A DNA stretch of 64,000 nucleotides from Ciona intestinalis (lineage: Eukaryota > Chordata > Ascidiacea > Phlebobranchia > Cionidae). Position numbers and translations under genes: made by a program. The number at the start of each line of letters is the position of its first letter. The first letter of the stretch is position 1. Where the stretch lies: contig NC_020167.2 of NCBI RefSeq assembly GCF_000224145.3, positions 1,230,690 through 1,294,689 of the forward strand, written 5' to 3'. Below are positions 49,268 through 60,600 of the stretch, in pieces. Under the pieces are notes generated by a model. It was not told the origin of the DNA. It worked only from the letters and a program-made list of their open reading frames with translations, and did not search any database.

Positions 49268-49464
49268 ATAGTAGGATTGGGGTAGATGGGACACCTTTTT
49301 ATTCTATTTTCTCGTCTCGTTTGGTAGTAAACAAAGAACACTAAAAGAATTATACAACCGTATTCTTACGACTCCTATAGACCGTTGTTAATGGTTTAAA
49401 ACACGATCAGGGTATTTGTACATTTTGTGCTAAAGGTGTCCCATCTCCCCCTACCCTACTATAT
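49268..49464 (-). mobile_element. MITE copy, orientation B
   Basis: Near-consensus copy, immediately followed by a second, shorter member. Confidence 0.75.
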
Positions 49465-49466
49465 GT

Positions 49467-49641
49467 ATAGGGTGGGGGAAGACGGGACTCGGCGTGTTTT
49501 ATTTATTTGAACTGCAATTAATAAAGGTATGATAGTACTGATTTGTAATATCATCCCAAAACCTTCGTATATTTTGAATGTGAAAATATTGGACAATAAT
49601 TATGTGCTTTAAAGGTTCCCATCTTACCCCACTCTACTATA
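49467..49641. mobile_element. MITE-related copy adjacent to the previous one
   Basis: Begins GGGTGGGGGAAGACGGGACT and ends TTACCCCACTCTACTATACA. The middle is unlike the consensus. Confidence 0.55.
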
Positions 49642-50181
49642 CATATAAGTTTGTTGCAACTCGACGCCCAAAGTGACGTCACATTACCCAACCACAATAA
49701 TCCGTCAATCACGTCAACACTGCGGATACGACTTGTCTCATGGGAAACTATTCTCATGAAAATACACCCCCCGTTGAACGAGGTTAATGATATCCCGTTC
49801 AGCCGCTGACATATAATTCGCCATTTCCCTAACACAGAAACTAATAACGAGCAACCACTTTCTGCACTGAGACCTCGAGGTCAGTCTAGGCTCATGGCGG
49901 GCTCTTACGAGCCTTTGCCCGGCTCTCAAGTAAACTTTTGCCCGAGACCGTATCGTGTACTTGTATACCATAAAAAGGAATAAAACATAGCAAGATATCA
50001 TGAACTGTTTGGTCTCTGGTTATAAAAGCAATTAGTACTAAAGTAGATATAGCACCCCGCTGAAGCCTGTATATAAAGTCGGATCAGCACAGAGTCATAT
50101 AACCCAACCAGCAATCCTGTATATTCAGTGGGGGCTATAAGTTTTAATAAATATTTGTTTAAACCCTTATAAAACAAACAT

Positions 50182-50187
50182 TTTATT
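50182..50187 (-). terminator. poly(A) signal of the GST gene
   Basis: AATAAA on the minus strand, about 170 bases beyond the GST stop codon. Confidence 0.5.
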
Positions 50188-50355
50188 TTTGAAACAAACA
50201 ACCAGACTCAATGTATCAGAACCATATGGTCAAATAATGAAGATAACATCGTGAAAATGCGCGCATTAATACAAGACAAAAACATCGTTTTGTTGTTACG
50301 GTGGTTGCTAAAAAATACACCTTAGTGTGAATGCTTATAATAAACAAACATAATA

Positions 50356-51315
50356 TTATTCCGACTGTCCACCCCAATATGCATATTTTGAAAATAGGGG
50401 CAGAATTTTAAATCTGTTTGAATGTCTGTAAGTTGTCACTCCTTTTAAGTCCCTGATTCGGGACATAAAGCGAAACACAGTTGGGTATGTGTCAGTAATC
50501 AGAGACGCATCAAAAACCATAATTTGGTCCAGAGCTTCAAAGAGACCAAAATCCACATACGTTAATCTGTCACCGGCCATATATCTGTGATTAGACAAAT
50601 AAAGCTCAAACCGATCCATGTACACGGCGAAGTTCTGCATGAATTCAAACTTTCCCTTCGCGAATGATTCCTTTGTTGAATAATAGCAAAGGTTGATGAA
50701 CTTGTAGCGAAAATCTTCAACAACCCCTTGGGCGACGTCACATCTACATCAATAAATGAGGTCACAACATTTAACATGGTGGAGTGAGACGGGACACTTT
50801 TAGCACATGATGTCCAAATATCCAGTAGTAATTTAAACAATTAACAACACTCTACGAGAGTCGTGAGGATACGGTTTTATAAATTATTGACTGTTCTTTG
50901 TTTACAACTAAATAAGACGGGAAAATAAAATGGTCTCCATCTGCCCCACACCATTAAATACACATTACCTTTGGTGTTCTTCCTCTGTTTGCGGATAGAG
51001 ATCATATTTCCTACCAAGGTATTTCATGATGGCCCAACTTTCTGTGAGTTTTACTTCACCATCAATAAGATAAGGAACGTTTGGAAAATCAAATCCAAGC
51101 GAAAATTTGTCTGCCTTCCATTCCGGACGACTGTAATCTGGTGCTTCTCCTGAAAAGATGCATTGCAGAAAGAACTTATGTTAGAAATGCATTGAAATTA
51201 TTTTACCTGTAGGGTAAGCTTTAAACTCGTATTCCACTCCTGCATATTCCAATATTAGTCTAATAGGTTCCACCAAACATCTAACGTCCCAATAAGCAAG
51301 AATTAATTTAGTCAT
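50356..51315 (-). CDS. Mu-class glutathione S-transferase
   Basis: Cytosolic detoxification enzyme conjugating glutathione to electrophiles. Three exons: 51315-51207, 51149-50969, 50743-50356; 678 bases, 225 residues, phases 1 and 2 matching. The N-terminal thioredoxin fold begins [14 protein letters not shown], where Tyr8 is the expected catalytic tyrosine (Mu: GYWDIRGL). [28 protein letters not shown] with the cis-proline, and [15 protein letters not shown] follow. The helical C-terminal domain has [20 protein letters not shown] and ends [12 protein letters not shown], like the Mu-class FSKMAVWGNK. Length is close to the usual 217-220. Odd: Cys replaces the conserved Gly after Arg in DVRC. 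It is transcribed in the same direction as, and 375 bases downstream of, the phosphatase gene. Confidence 0.92.
50777..50957 (+). mobile_element. MITE copy, orientation A
   Basis: In GST intron 2, abutting the donor region of exon 2 (within about 12 bases). Confidence 0.68.
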
Positions 51316-51410
51316 TGTAAAAAAAATAAGATTTTTAAATAAAAATCCTAGTTATTAACTGCAACAAAAATGCATGCGGTAATAAATAATTATAATAATA
51401 AAATTTCTCA

Positions 51411-51416
51411 TTTATT
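51411..51416 (-). terminator. poly(A) signal of the receptor phosphatase
   Basis: AATAAA on the minus strand, 275 bases after the phosphatase stop codon and only about 100 bases before the GST start codon. Confidence 0.45.
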
Positions 51417-51690
51417 GCACATACTGTTGCCACACAAGTTAATTCAAGCCAATGGTTCTTAATGTAATAAGAATTATTTATCCACAGCAAGCAATACGAC
51501 CCAGCAAAATAGGTGCATGGTAGGTATACTAAAATTCTTTTCAGGAGAGCAAAAGTTAAAAGCGACAAAATGCTACTCATACAAAATACAATAGAAACTA
51601 AGTAAGAATTTTAAATCAAGGCAACAAAACCATAATTAATAACACTGAAGAGTTGAAGACAAAGTCTATTCAAGTTTGGTAGGATCTATC

Positions 51691-54600
51691 TTAGCAGTCT
51701 GCTTCCTTTTCACCCAGCATTGTTGATATATATGTTGATAATGCAGTATAGATGAAGTGGTATTGTTGCTGTAAAAAACAACATAAATTTGTCTCTTCTA
51801 TTACTGTAGCAAAGATTTAGAACAATTTTAAACGAAAAGACAGGATATAGCGACAAAACAACAGTTGTTAAAACTTGCTTACAGTTAAAAATATATTTAC
51901 TTTCAATTGAAAAAAATAAGCGTGGTTGCTACACCTGGCAGACAAACGTGATATTTATGTTTAATTATTTTCTAGTTAAACTTCAAAAAGAAACAACAGT
52001 GTGCGTAGAGTTATGTACATATAAAGGATTCTAATGAAGTAAAACACTCACCTTGTTTGTTACAAACCATGGTCTGATATCACGCAAATCTTTCACAGTC
52101 CTAAATACATCCAAGTGATTTGCGCCATGCTTTAATAGATCTATCAGTTTAAGCAAAGTTATGAAGACTCCTGTTCTTCCAGAACCATCACTAGATTAAG
52201 AAAATATGAATAAAATGTGTAAAATGGAAAACATGTGACTGTTATACAAAATATTTGAAAGATCATGCACACAAAAAAACAAAGTTGTTATATTTTTAGG
52301 TTGTAACTTTAACTGTTTCTTTACATTCAATTTTAACATTAAAATGACGTAAGGTCAGGGAGATGGGACAACTTTAGCACACAAAATCTAAACATCCTGA
52401 TCGTGTTTTAAACAATTAACAATGCTCTTTATGAGTCATGAGGATACAGTCTCATAATCTTTTAAAAGTCCTTTGTTTCCTACCAAATAGGATGAGAAAA
52501 CAAAATGAAAAGGTGTTCCACCTTTCCCCACCCTAGTATATATTAAAAAAGTTAGTTTTTAGGTTAAAATATATACCGGTTCTTTGCGTTACCTGCAGTG
52601 AACAAGGAGAGCTCCATCCTCAGTCTTCCAACATCTTTGAACCATATCCAGGAAATTAAGAACACTTTGTTTGTTGGGGGGCGATGCACTTGGCCAATCA
52701 TGGTAATGAAAATGTTTGATGTCCATTTTTGATTGACCCTATGACCCAAAAAAACACTTTAGTGTCCTATTGTGACAGTGAGACGCAAAAAAACTCATTT
52801 GTTTGAACTATCAATATGAATTTTTAACCTTATTTTTTATTAAATAAATTACCGCATAATTGCATTACCTTAAATCCGAATTAGATTTTTATTATTTTAG
52901 AGTACATTTACTCACATTTTCAATTCTTAGGAACCGCTTGGTGACATTCGGTTGTTTTTCTTGTTTTGTCAAGTAAATATTCATATCGTTGTAAGTTTCT
53001 GGGAGACTTATTTTTGGGGGAAAGTAGGGGTGAACATTCGGCTATAAATAAAACCATGTATGGTAGGTACATTTGGATTTACTTAAACAGAGCAGATTTA
53101 GAAATGTTTACCTCCTCCTCCTTCGATGTTATCATTACAATAGTTTTAGCATCACTGTGCCAAACCGCATGCCAGAAATCAACAACTGTTTCATCAAATG
53201 GGCATTGGGAGGCTACAATATGACCAAGATCACACTACAAATATGAGGTAAGTATCTGTTTACCAGGATTATAAACTCAATATTTTAACTTACCAGTATA
53301 AGAGATGCATTATAATATGCAGGTTGTTCATCGGCTTTCAATGGAGGCAGTTTAAGTATGGACTTGTCATCTGTGCAAAAACATTCATTTACAAACATAT
53401 TTTCGAGTATCTAATTCAAATATTTAGCTTTAAAATGAGAGAAATATAATTTGTTTAAAATGTTATTACACTACGTCCAGCCCCGTAGCACAGTTGTTTA
53501 TAGTGCACCTGCCTCCAACCCAGAGGTAATGGGTTCAGGGCTCATTGCTGCTACCAATATGGGCGTATGTGTCCTTGGATAAGACACTTAACGCAACCCA
53601 GTGGTCACTTATGGGTTGTCCAAATTATCAGCCGCACATAAAAAAAATTAAAAATCCCCTTAACATACTTGGTAACTCGTAAGCTGGCACGAGGTGTATA
53701 AAACAGAACGACTGTGTTTAACGACTGTCGTTTACCGGCCACACAGAATAAAGTAATTTACATACATTACATTACATATGTAAAACAGCAACAAAATTTA
53801 TTATTGTATATTACATACATGGCAGAATGTCCTGGAACATATTCTTTGGGAAGTTTTTTGGTTGTAAAGCTATTCCCCTCTGTGTGTCAATTGGTCCAAT
53901 GATGTTCAAGTTATCAAACTCTTTCTCAAACCCAATGACAAGATTTTCATCTTTTCTGTTAATGTATATATGTTTGAAACTGTTTATAATTTGAGTTCCA
54001 AATTTGTTTGCTTTACTTTGCAAGATTTGTCATGATCTTTTCAATCTCAAGAATGGAAAATTCAGTTTTTGGAAGACAAAGCAGTTCAACCATCAATCTA
54101 TGCAGGAATATGTATTGGCTCTGTAGAAAATATACCATTTATAAATGTGTTTTACAAACTTAAACAAAAGTAATATTTTAGTGGCTTTTCTGGTATAAAA
54201 ACGTAGCTTATTTCCAGCCTTTCGTCTGCCATAAATTTCCTGATGAAGTGTCGTCGTATGGCAGACCAAATGTTGGAAATACACTATGTTGGTATACCAG
54301 ATGAGCCACTAATATATTATTTCTACTACGTCTGGTAGCAGAAGTAACAGACTACTTAAACATAAGATCCTTACAGAAGTTTGCACCATGAGCGTTCGTT
54401 TCCTGCGCATAGCAAGCACAGTTTCAAACACATTAACAGCTTGTGTGGCTCGTTGTTCCTCAAGGAGGGAATCTAATGCAATGAAAGTTCCTGAACGGCC
54501 TACTCCAGCACTGAAATTTTAAACAAAATGTCAAAACTTTAGCCAACAGTTATTTTAACGACATTTTAACAAAGGAAACCTGCAATGAACTACAATGGGT

Positions 54601-57600
54601 GTTAAGACAAAATCTCTTTGATAAGTCTCCATCACAATGTCATAAAACTTCAAGAAAGCAGTGGTGGACACAGGAACACCGTGGTCAGGCCATGAGTTAA
54701 AATGTAGATGCTTCACTGTCTTGCAACACTAGTGAATTTACAGAATTTAACCACCTAAATGTAGTTGTACAATGTATAGATGAGTTTAACTTACATTTTC
54801 GTCATTCGAATTAGCGACAAAAACTCTGAAAGTTCTAATGGTATAACTTCCATATGATATATCTTCTGTTGTCTCAACTAGGATTTCTCCAAAACGATCA
54901 ACAAATCCAATTTCGGGCCAGTATTTCTCACATTTTTTCTAAAAATTCAAAAATGCTTTTTCTACTTTTGATGATTGCAAAGAAAATACTGAGCAAACCC
55001 TTCCTACCCTTTATATTGTATATTTGTAAAAACCTGCACAAAATATGAAAACATGCGAATTTGCTTGCTCTACAGTCTACACTTTACCAGCGCATCTTCA
55101 AAAAGATTAGTCAGCATGACGATTATTTGACAGTTCTGCTCCCAAATCATATTCCAAAAGTCGACTACTGTATCTCGTGTAGGACCTTGGGCTGCAATGA
55201 ATTTCTTGGGCATTCCGTAAGACTGCAGACAGAATACAAATAAATAGAAATTGAAAATTAAAATCACAAATAGTTGAATGTAGGACAACCTTTTGTGGGG
55301 AATACTTTATGTATGTGTCCATGGGCAGGACACTTAAGGGCAATTGCTCAAACCCAGTGGTCACTAATGGGTTGTAAGAATAAACAGTGAGCCATACAAA
55401 AAAAAACTAAGCGTTATACATCGTAACTCGTGAGCTGGCATGAGTGAAACAGAACATCCCTGTGATAACATTTGTTGTTTTCCGGCCATTAGAGAATGAA
55501 CAAATGTAACTTAAGATAAAACAAGTTACACTTATTCTAAAATTTTAAATTAGAAATTTTTCTGCCTTATGACACATTTTTCCGCAAAACCAGTTAAAAA
55601 TCACTGCTGGAATGTATTTCCAAGTAAAACCTTTATTTTCAGTCAAGCTACATCAAAAAGGAAAAGGAGAAACTTACATCGATATAACTTGCATTGATAT
55701 AATCTTGATCACCTTGTAACACCACTCTTGCATTATCACCTGTAAACACATCAAGCAAACACTTAGGGAAAGTCACAATGACATTACATATTTAAATGGC
55801 ATCATACTTGGGTAAACATTGACATAACGGTTCTTATCTTTGTTTTCTGGCAGTTTTGCAACTGTAGCTGAAATTGGAACTTTTGAAGAAATGCTTGATA
55901 TGTCCTGAAACATAAACCAAGTGTGTATTATTACAATACAATGACACCACGGTATCTGACTAAATAGTACAGACAGCATTTTAAATCACCTAAAACAAGA
56001 TCATAATAAAATCATAACTGAATTTTTTTTTCAATTACGGTTGCAAAGATTTAAAAGTATTTCAAACGAAAAGATATAGCGACAAAACAACATTTGTTAA
56101 AACATGCTCACATTTCAAAACATGTTTACATTTAATTGGAAGAAAATAAGCTTGCTGACTACACTTAAATTAGACATGATAAGACAGTTACACAAATTTT
56201 GGCAAACAGTCATGCATATTTAATAATTGAAAACTTACATCAAATTGTGTAATAAATGCGCGGTTGTTGAACGAGGTTAACTCCCTGTATTTATCAAACA
56301 TTTGATTCACTGTGATTCGGTAGTTCGAGTAGTTGCTTGCTGGTTGGAAGCAGCTGTTTTCGTAATTACCTAAACAAATAAACCTTAGAAAGTCGTGCAC
56401 ATTATTACTGCAGACAATATTTAGTCATCATACTTAGATCAATATGATGTTCTTTCTTTGATTTCTTCTGTCTCTGATCTCGAAAAGAACTAAAATAAAT
56501 TGAAAATTAATAAAAAAAATTAAATAAAAAAGTATAATCAAATAATGCATTGTTTTACTAAAAAACAGTTAGTTTAAAGGACAAAAGTACAATATAAGAA
56601 ACATGCTATTCATACTGAACGTAATAGCAGAGGAATACGGTGAGAAACAGTATTTGAGCTGTGCTTATGACAATCACTACAATTAGCCAAGGTTGGAATG
56701 GAGGGCCTGAAAGGAAAAATAAATCAAATTAAAATCGGCTTTTATAAAATTTAAGAGAAAAAAAAATTTTTTAAGAGATGATATTTGTAATTTCTTACTT
56801 GGGGTATTCAAAGGTCTTTCACATAGGTTTCCACTATAGAGATCTGAACAATTGCAATAGAAATGTGCACCACTGCTTGTACATACTGAGTTATGAAGGC
56901 ATGGTGTTGGTATACATGGGTCTTCACCATCAGCTGTGGTCAATGTGATATTAAGTTTTGATACTTTGTACAGCTTAAACTTGGTTGCAGATAAATACGA
57001 AAAGGAATAAGGAATTGGAGAATAAATGTATGAATGTAATTTACTTTATTCTTACACGCCCAGAAAACAACAGTCGTTAAAAACAGGTGTTTTGTTTCAT
57101 AAACCTTGTGCTGGCTTCACCATGTATGTTACTTTGTGGGTGATTATTTTGGGGGAATTTTTTCATTTTTTTCATGCCTAGCGGATAATTTATACAACCT
57201 ATTGCCATTAAATGTCTTGCTCAAGGATGCATACGCCCACAATGATAGTAGCAAACAGCCTTGAACCTACCACCTCTGGGTCAGAGGCAGGCGCTCTAAC
57301 CAACTGTGCTACAGCAGGAAAGGTTGTTTAAGGTTTGTGACACATACTGCATACTTTTATGTGTATAAGCTTAAACGTAATATGTATCAGTCTTGTGCAA
57401 TACAAGAATACAAGAACAAACAATATATTAGGCAATATTTAACCTGGTTTTTCACAAATATAGCCAATGGGTGCATTACAATCTTTGGGTATCCAAACAA
57501 ATTCTGATTCTATATTCTGCCTCTGCAAGGACAAACAATTCCCATTAAGCTGTTGTGTTTCAGGTGGCCATTTTTCGAAATCTTGATTATTAACTGAGCT

Positions 57601-60600
57601 CCCATCAAGCCACAACCATTCTGCATAAATGAGAAATTTCAATATTAAACAACGTCATCCAGATACATTCTGTGAATCTGGTCTTGATCTAGTACTTATC
57701 ACTGGGCAAGAATTGTACATGATATTGGAAAAGACTAAATACCACCAAATCAGCAGCAAACAAAATCCAATCTAACAAGCAATATACTACTAACTATAGC
57801 AACAGACATTTAATTTTCGCCAAAATCTGGCTACATCAGTCTCTCTTCTATTTAAATAGTAAAGTAGTTTGATTAATGTTTACACTATTGCCATCATGTT
57901 TTCTGTACCCTATTTTTGCCTAATGATCTCTGCTTGGATGGTTTTTAGTTTATATTGAAGTTTTTGTTAACTTTTACATGATAAAAGTTTAAAAGTAAGT
58001 TTACAAACTATATCAACAAAAAGTTTACCTCCTGAGACATTTTGTGCACCAATCCAAAACCCATTCATGTCAGTTATATTTGAAATATATCTCTCAAGAA
58101 AAGTTTGCGTGTTTTGTGTTTTTACAATCACCAACGCCCCACCCAAGTCCATGCAAGTTGTGAGTGAAGTGGTAAAGTTGGTTAAAGAATCCACACTTAA
58201 GTGAATGGAGAAACCAACAGCATCATCAGTAAAAAAAATTGCTGTGAATTAAAATTAAAAACTTAGATATATAACAGAATAAGTTGAATCATGAAAAATG
58301 TTCATTTGTACATACTTTAAAAACTAGTCAAGCAAATGTAGTAAATACTTTTATAAAAGTTTTATACTATGTAAAAAATACAGTGCCATACTTAGTAAAA
58401 AATGACATACTATGTCAAAAAAACAAAGTGTCATACCATTTAAAAAAATTTACATTGCTGAATGGTAGAAATATTTACCTTCAGTGCAGTTGAATCCTGA
58501 ATAAGTAGGTGGACAGTCACATGCGTAAGATGTTCCATTTATACTACAATTTCCACCGTTCATGCAAGGATCTTGTGAACAATAGTCTGAAAACAATAAT
58601 TAATGATGTTTTTGCTTATTTTTTTATTGACTAAATAAAAAAATTCACTGAATGAATAAGCAGATTTTAACATTGCCATAAATTTTAGCTTTAGTTTTGT
58701 TCTAAATATAGTTTCTGTAAGTTGTATTTACCCTGTGTGCAGTTGATGCCAAAAAAGCCAGTTTTACATTCACATGTATATGATGAATTATTAACTTGAC
58801 AATCACCATCATTCTGACATGGTTGTATGGTGCAAGGATCTAAAAGAAATACGAAAAGAATAATTTGTATTGTGGTTAAAATCAAAACAATGGTAATTTA
58901 CTGTTTTGGCATTCGTTCCCATAGTAACCATCATCACATAAACAATAATACTCTGTTGTGTTTCTGACAATACACAAACCATGGCTTCCGCAAGGTGAGG
59001 GGATACATGGTTCTAAAAATATCACAGATCCCATTATGTATATGTATATATATATATATGTAGTTATAACAGTCAATGTATGACAGTGGTAATTAAATAA
59101 GCAGGCAATATTAAAAGGCTGATAACAAACTATTATCATCTAAACATAAAATGGCGCTTTTGGCAAATTATAATACACCTATTTATGTTTTGAAGACCAT
59201 TTCCTGAAATAAAATTACACTGATAAAAAGGATTTAAATACATTATTAAAACACCAATTTCAGCAAAATTTCTGGCAACAACAGTTTATATGTTATCATG
59301 TATCAAGTAAAATGCAACGAAAACTTAACACATTTTCTTACAATAAACTCAAAAATAACAAAATAACAATGATTAAAATTGAATGTATGTAAATGATAAT
59401 GTAAACAACCTGGAGTTGAGCAATTTTTTCCAAAGAAACCACCAACACATTGACATTGATAATCGCTGCCATTCATATTACATGTACCATTGTTCAAACA
59501 TGGGTTGTTAGTGCAAAGATCTGAAAAGCAGAAAGGTTTGATTTGTCTTTAGTTATGTTTGCCCTGAAAATATTTACCATTCTCGCAGTAATTTCCGTAA
59601 TACCCTGCATCGCACAGGCAGGTAAATGTTGAATTTGTCAAAATGCATTCACCATTATCACCACATGGACTTACAGTGCATAAGTCTGCAGCAGAAATAT
59701 ATAAATAAATGAATGTAACTTGCGTTATTATTGTGTGGCAGGAAAGTGACAGTCGTAATAACACAGGTGTTCTGTTTCATACACCTCGTACCAGCTAATG
59801 AGTTTTCTTGTATGTAACTTAGTAGGTAATGTTTTATTTTATTAATATTCATATACTGTATGGCTGACAATTTAGAGAACCCATTAGTGACAAAACTGAC
59901 AACTGGGTTGGAGAAATTGCAGTCAAGTGTCTTGACCAAGGACACATACATAAACTAAAACATGATATTTTAAAACACATGAGAACAATATCAATGAACA
60001 AACCATATACCGTTGGTACAGTTTTTTCCATAATATCCATCAAGACACTGGCATTGATAATCGCTACCATTCATATTACATGTTCCGTTATTCATACATG
60101 GGTTGTGTGTACATAGATCTGAACAACACAACTTAAATTTTTTGTTAAATGCCCCTGTACCAATAACCTTACCATTTTCACAATACTGCCCATAATATCC
60201 AACATAGCATTGACACAAAGCTGTAGAATTTACAACAATGCATTTACCATTACTACCACAGTATAGAGAGTTGCATGGGTCAGGAACTGTAGAAATAAAT
60301 GAATGTAACTTTCTTTATCCTCGCGTTGCCGAAAAACGACATTCATTAAACACAGATGTTCTGTTTCATACACCTCGTGTTAGCTAACGTGTAACTGAGT
60401 TAATAAGTATGTTACACTGTGGATGAATATTATTTTTTTACTTTTTGTTATTATTTGTTGCTAATAGTTTAGACAATGAATTAGTGACTGCTGGGTTGGA
60501 GCAATTGTCCTAAGATGTCTTGCCCAAGGACACATACACCAACAACGGTAGCAACGACAAGTCTTGAACCCATTATCTCTGGTTTAGAGGCATACACGCT

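Larger units (their letters stand above)
48634..50355. other. intergenic region between sulfotransferase and GST genes
   Basis: Contains two MITE copies (49268-49464, 49467-49641) and the GST 3' end. A minus-strand ATG frame at 50001-49738 encodes 87 residues with a hydrophobic start (MISCYVLFLFMVYKYTI). A TATATAAAG at 50070-50078 reads on the plus strand. None of this is enough to call a gene; see the finding on this ORF. Confidence 0.55.
51691..53955 (-). other. phosphatase domain D2 exons
   Basis: Exons 53955-53819 to 51768-51691. D2 keeps the fold ([43 protein letters not shown]) and the cysteine loop [13 protein letters not shown]. The acid loop reads [11 protein letters not shown], so the usual WPD aspartate is serine, and the KNRY-type motif is absent. 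This pattern fits a catalytically weak or inactive D2, as in most tandem receptor phosphatases. The C-terminus ([14 protein letters not shown], then LGEKEADC) follows shortly after the last helix. Confidence 0.85.
54017..56369 (-). other. phosphatase domain D1 exons
   Basis: Exons 56369-56239 to 54120-54017. The complete catalytic set is visible: [38 protein letters not shown], the WPD loop [11 protein letters not shown], the signature loop [14 protein letters not shown] with the nucleophilic cysteine and arginine, and the Q loop MVQTSSQYIFLH. D1 should be the active phosphatase. Confidence 0.93.
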
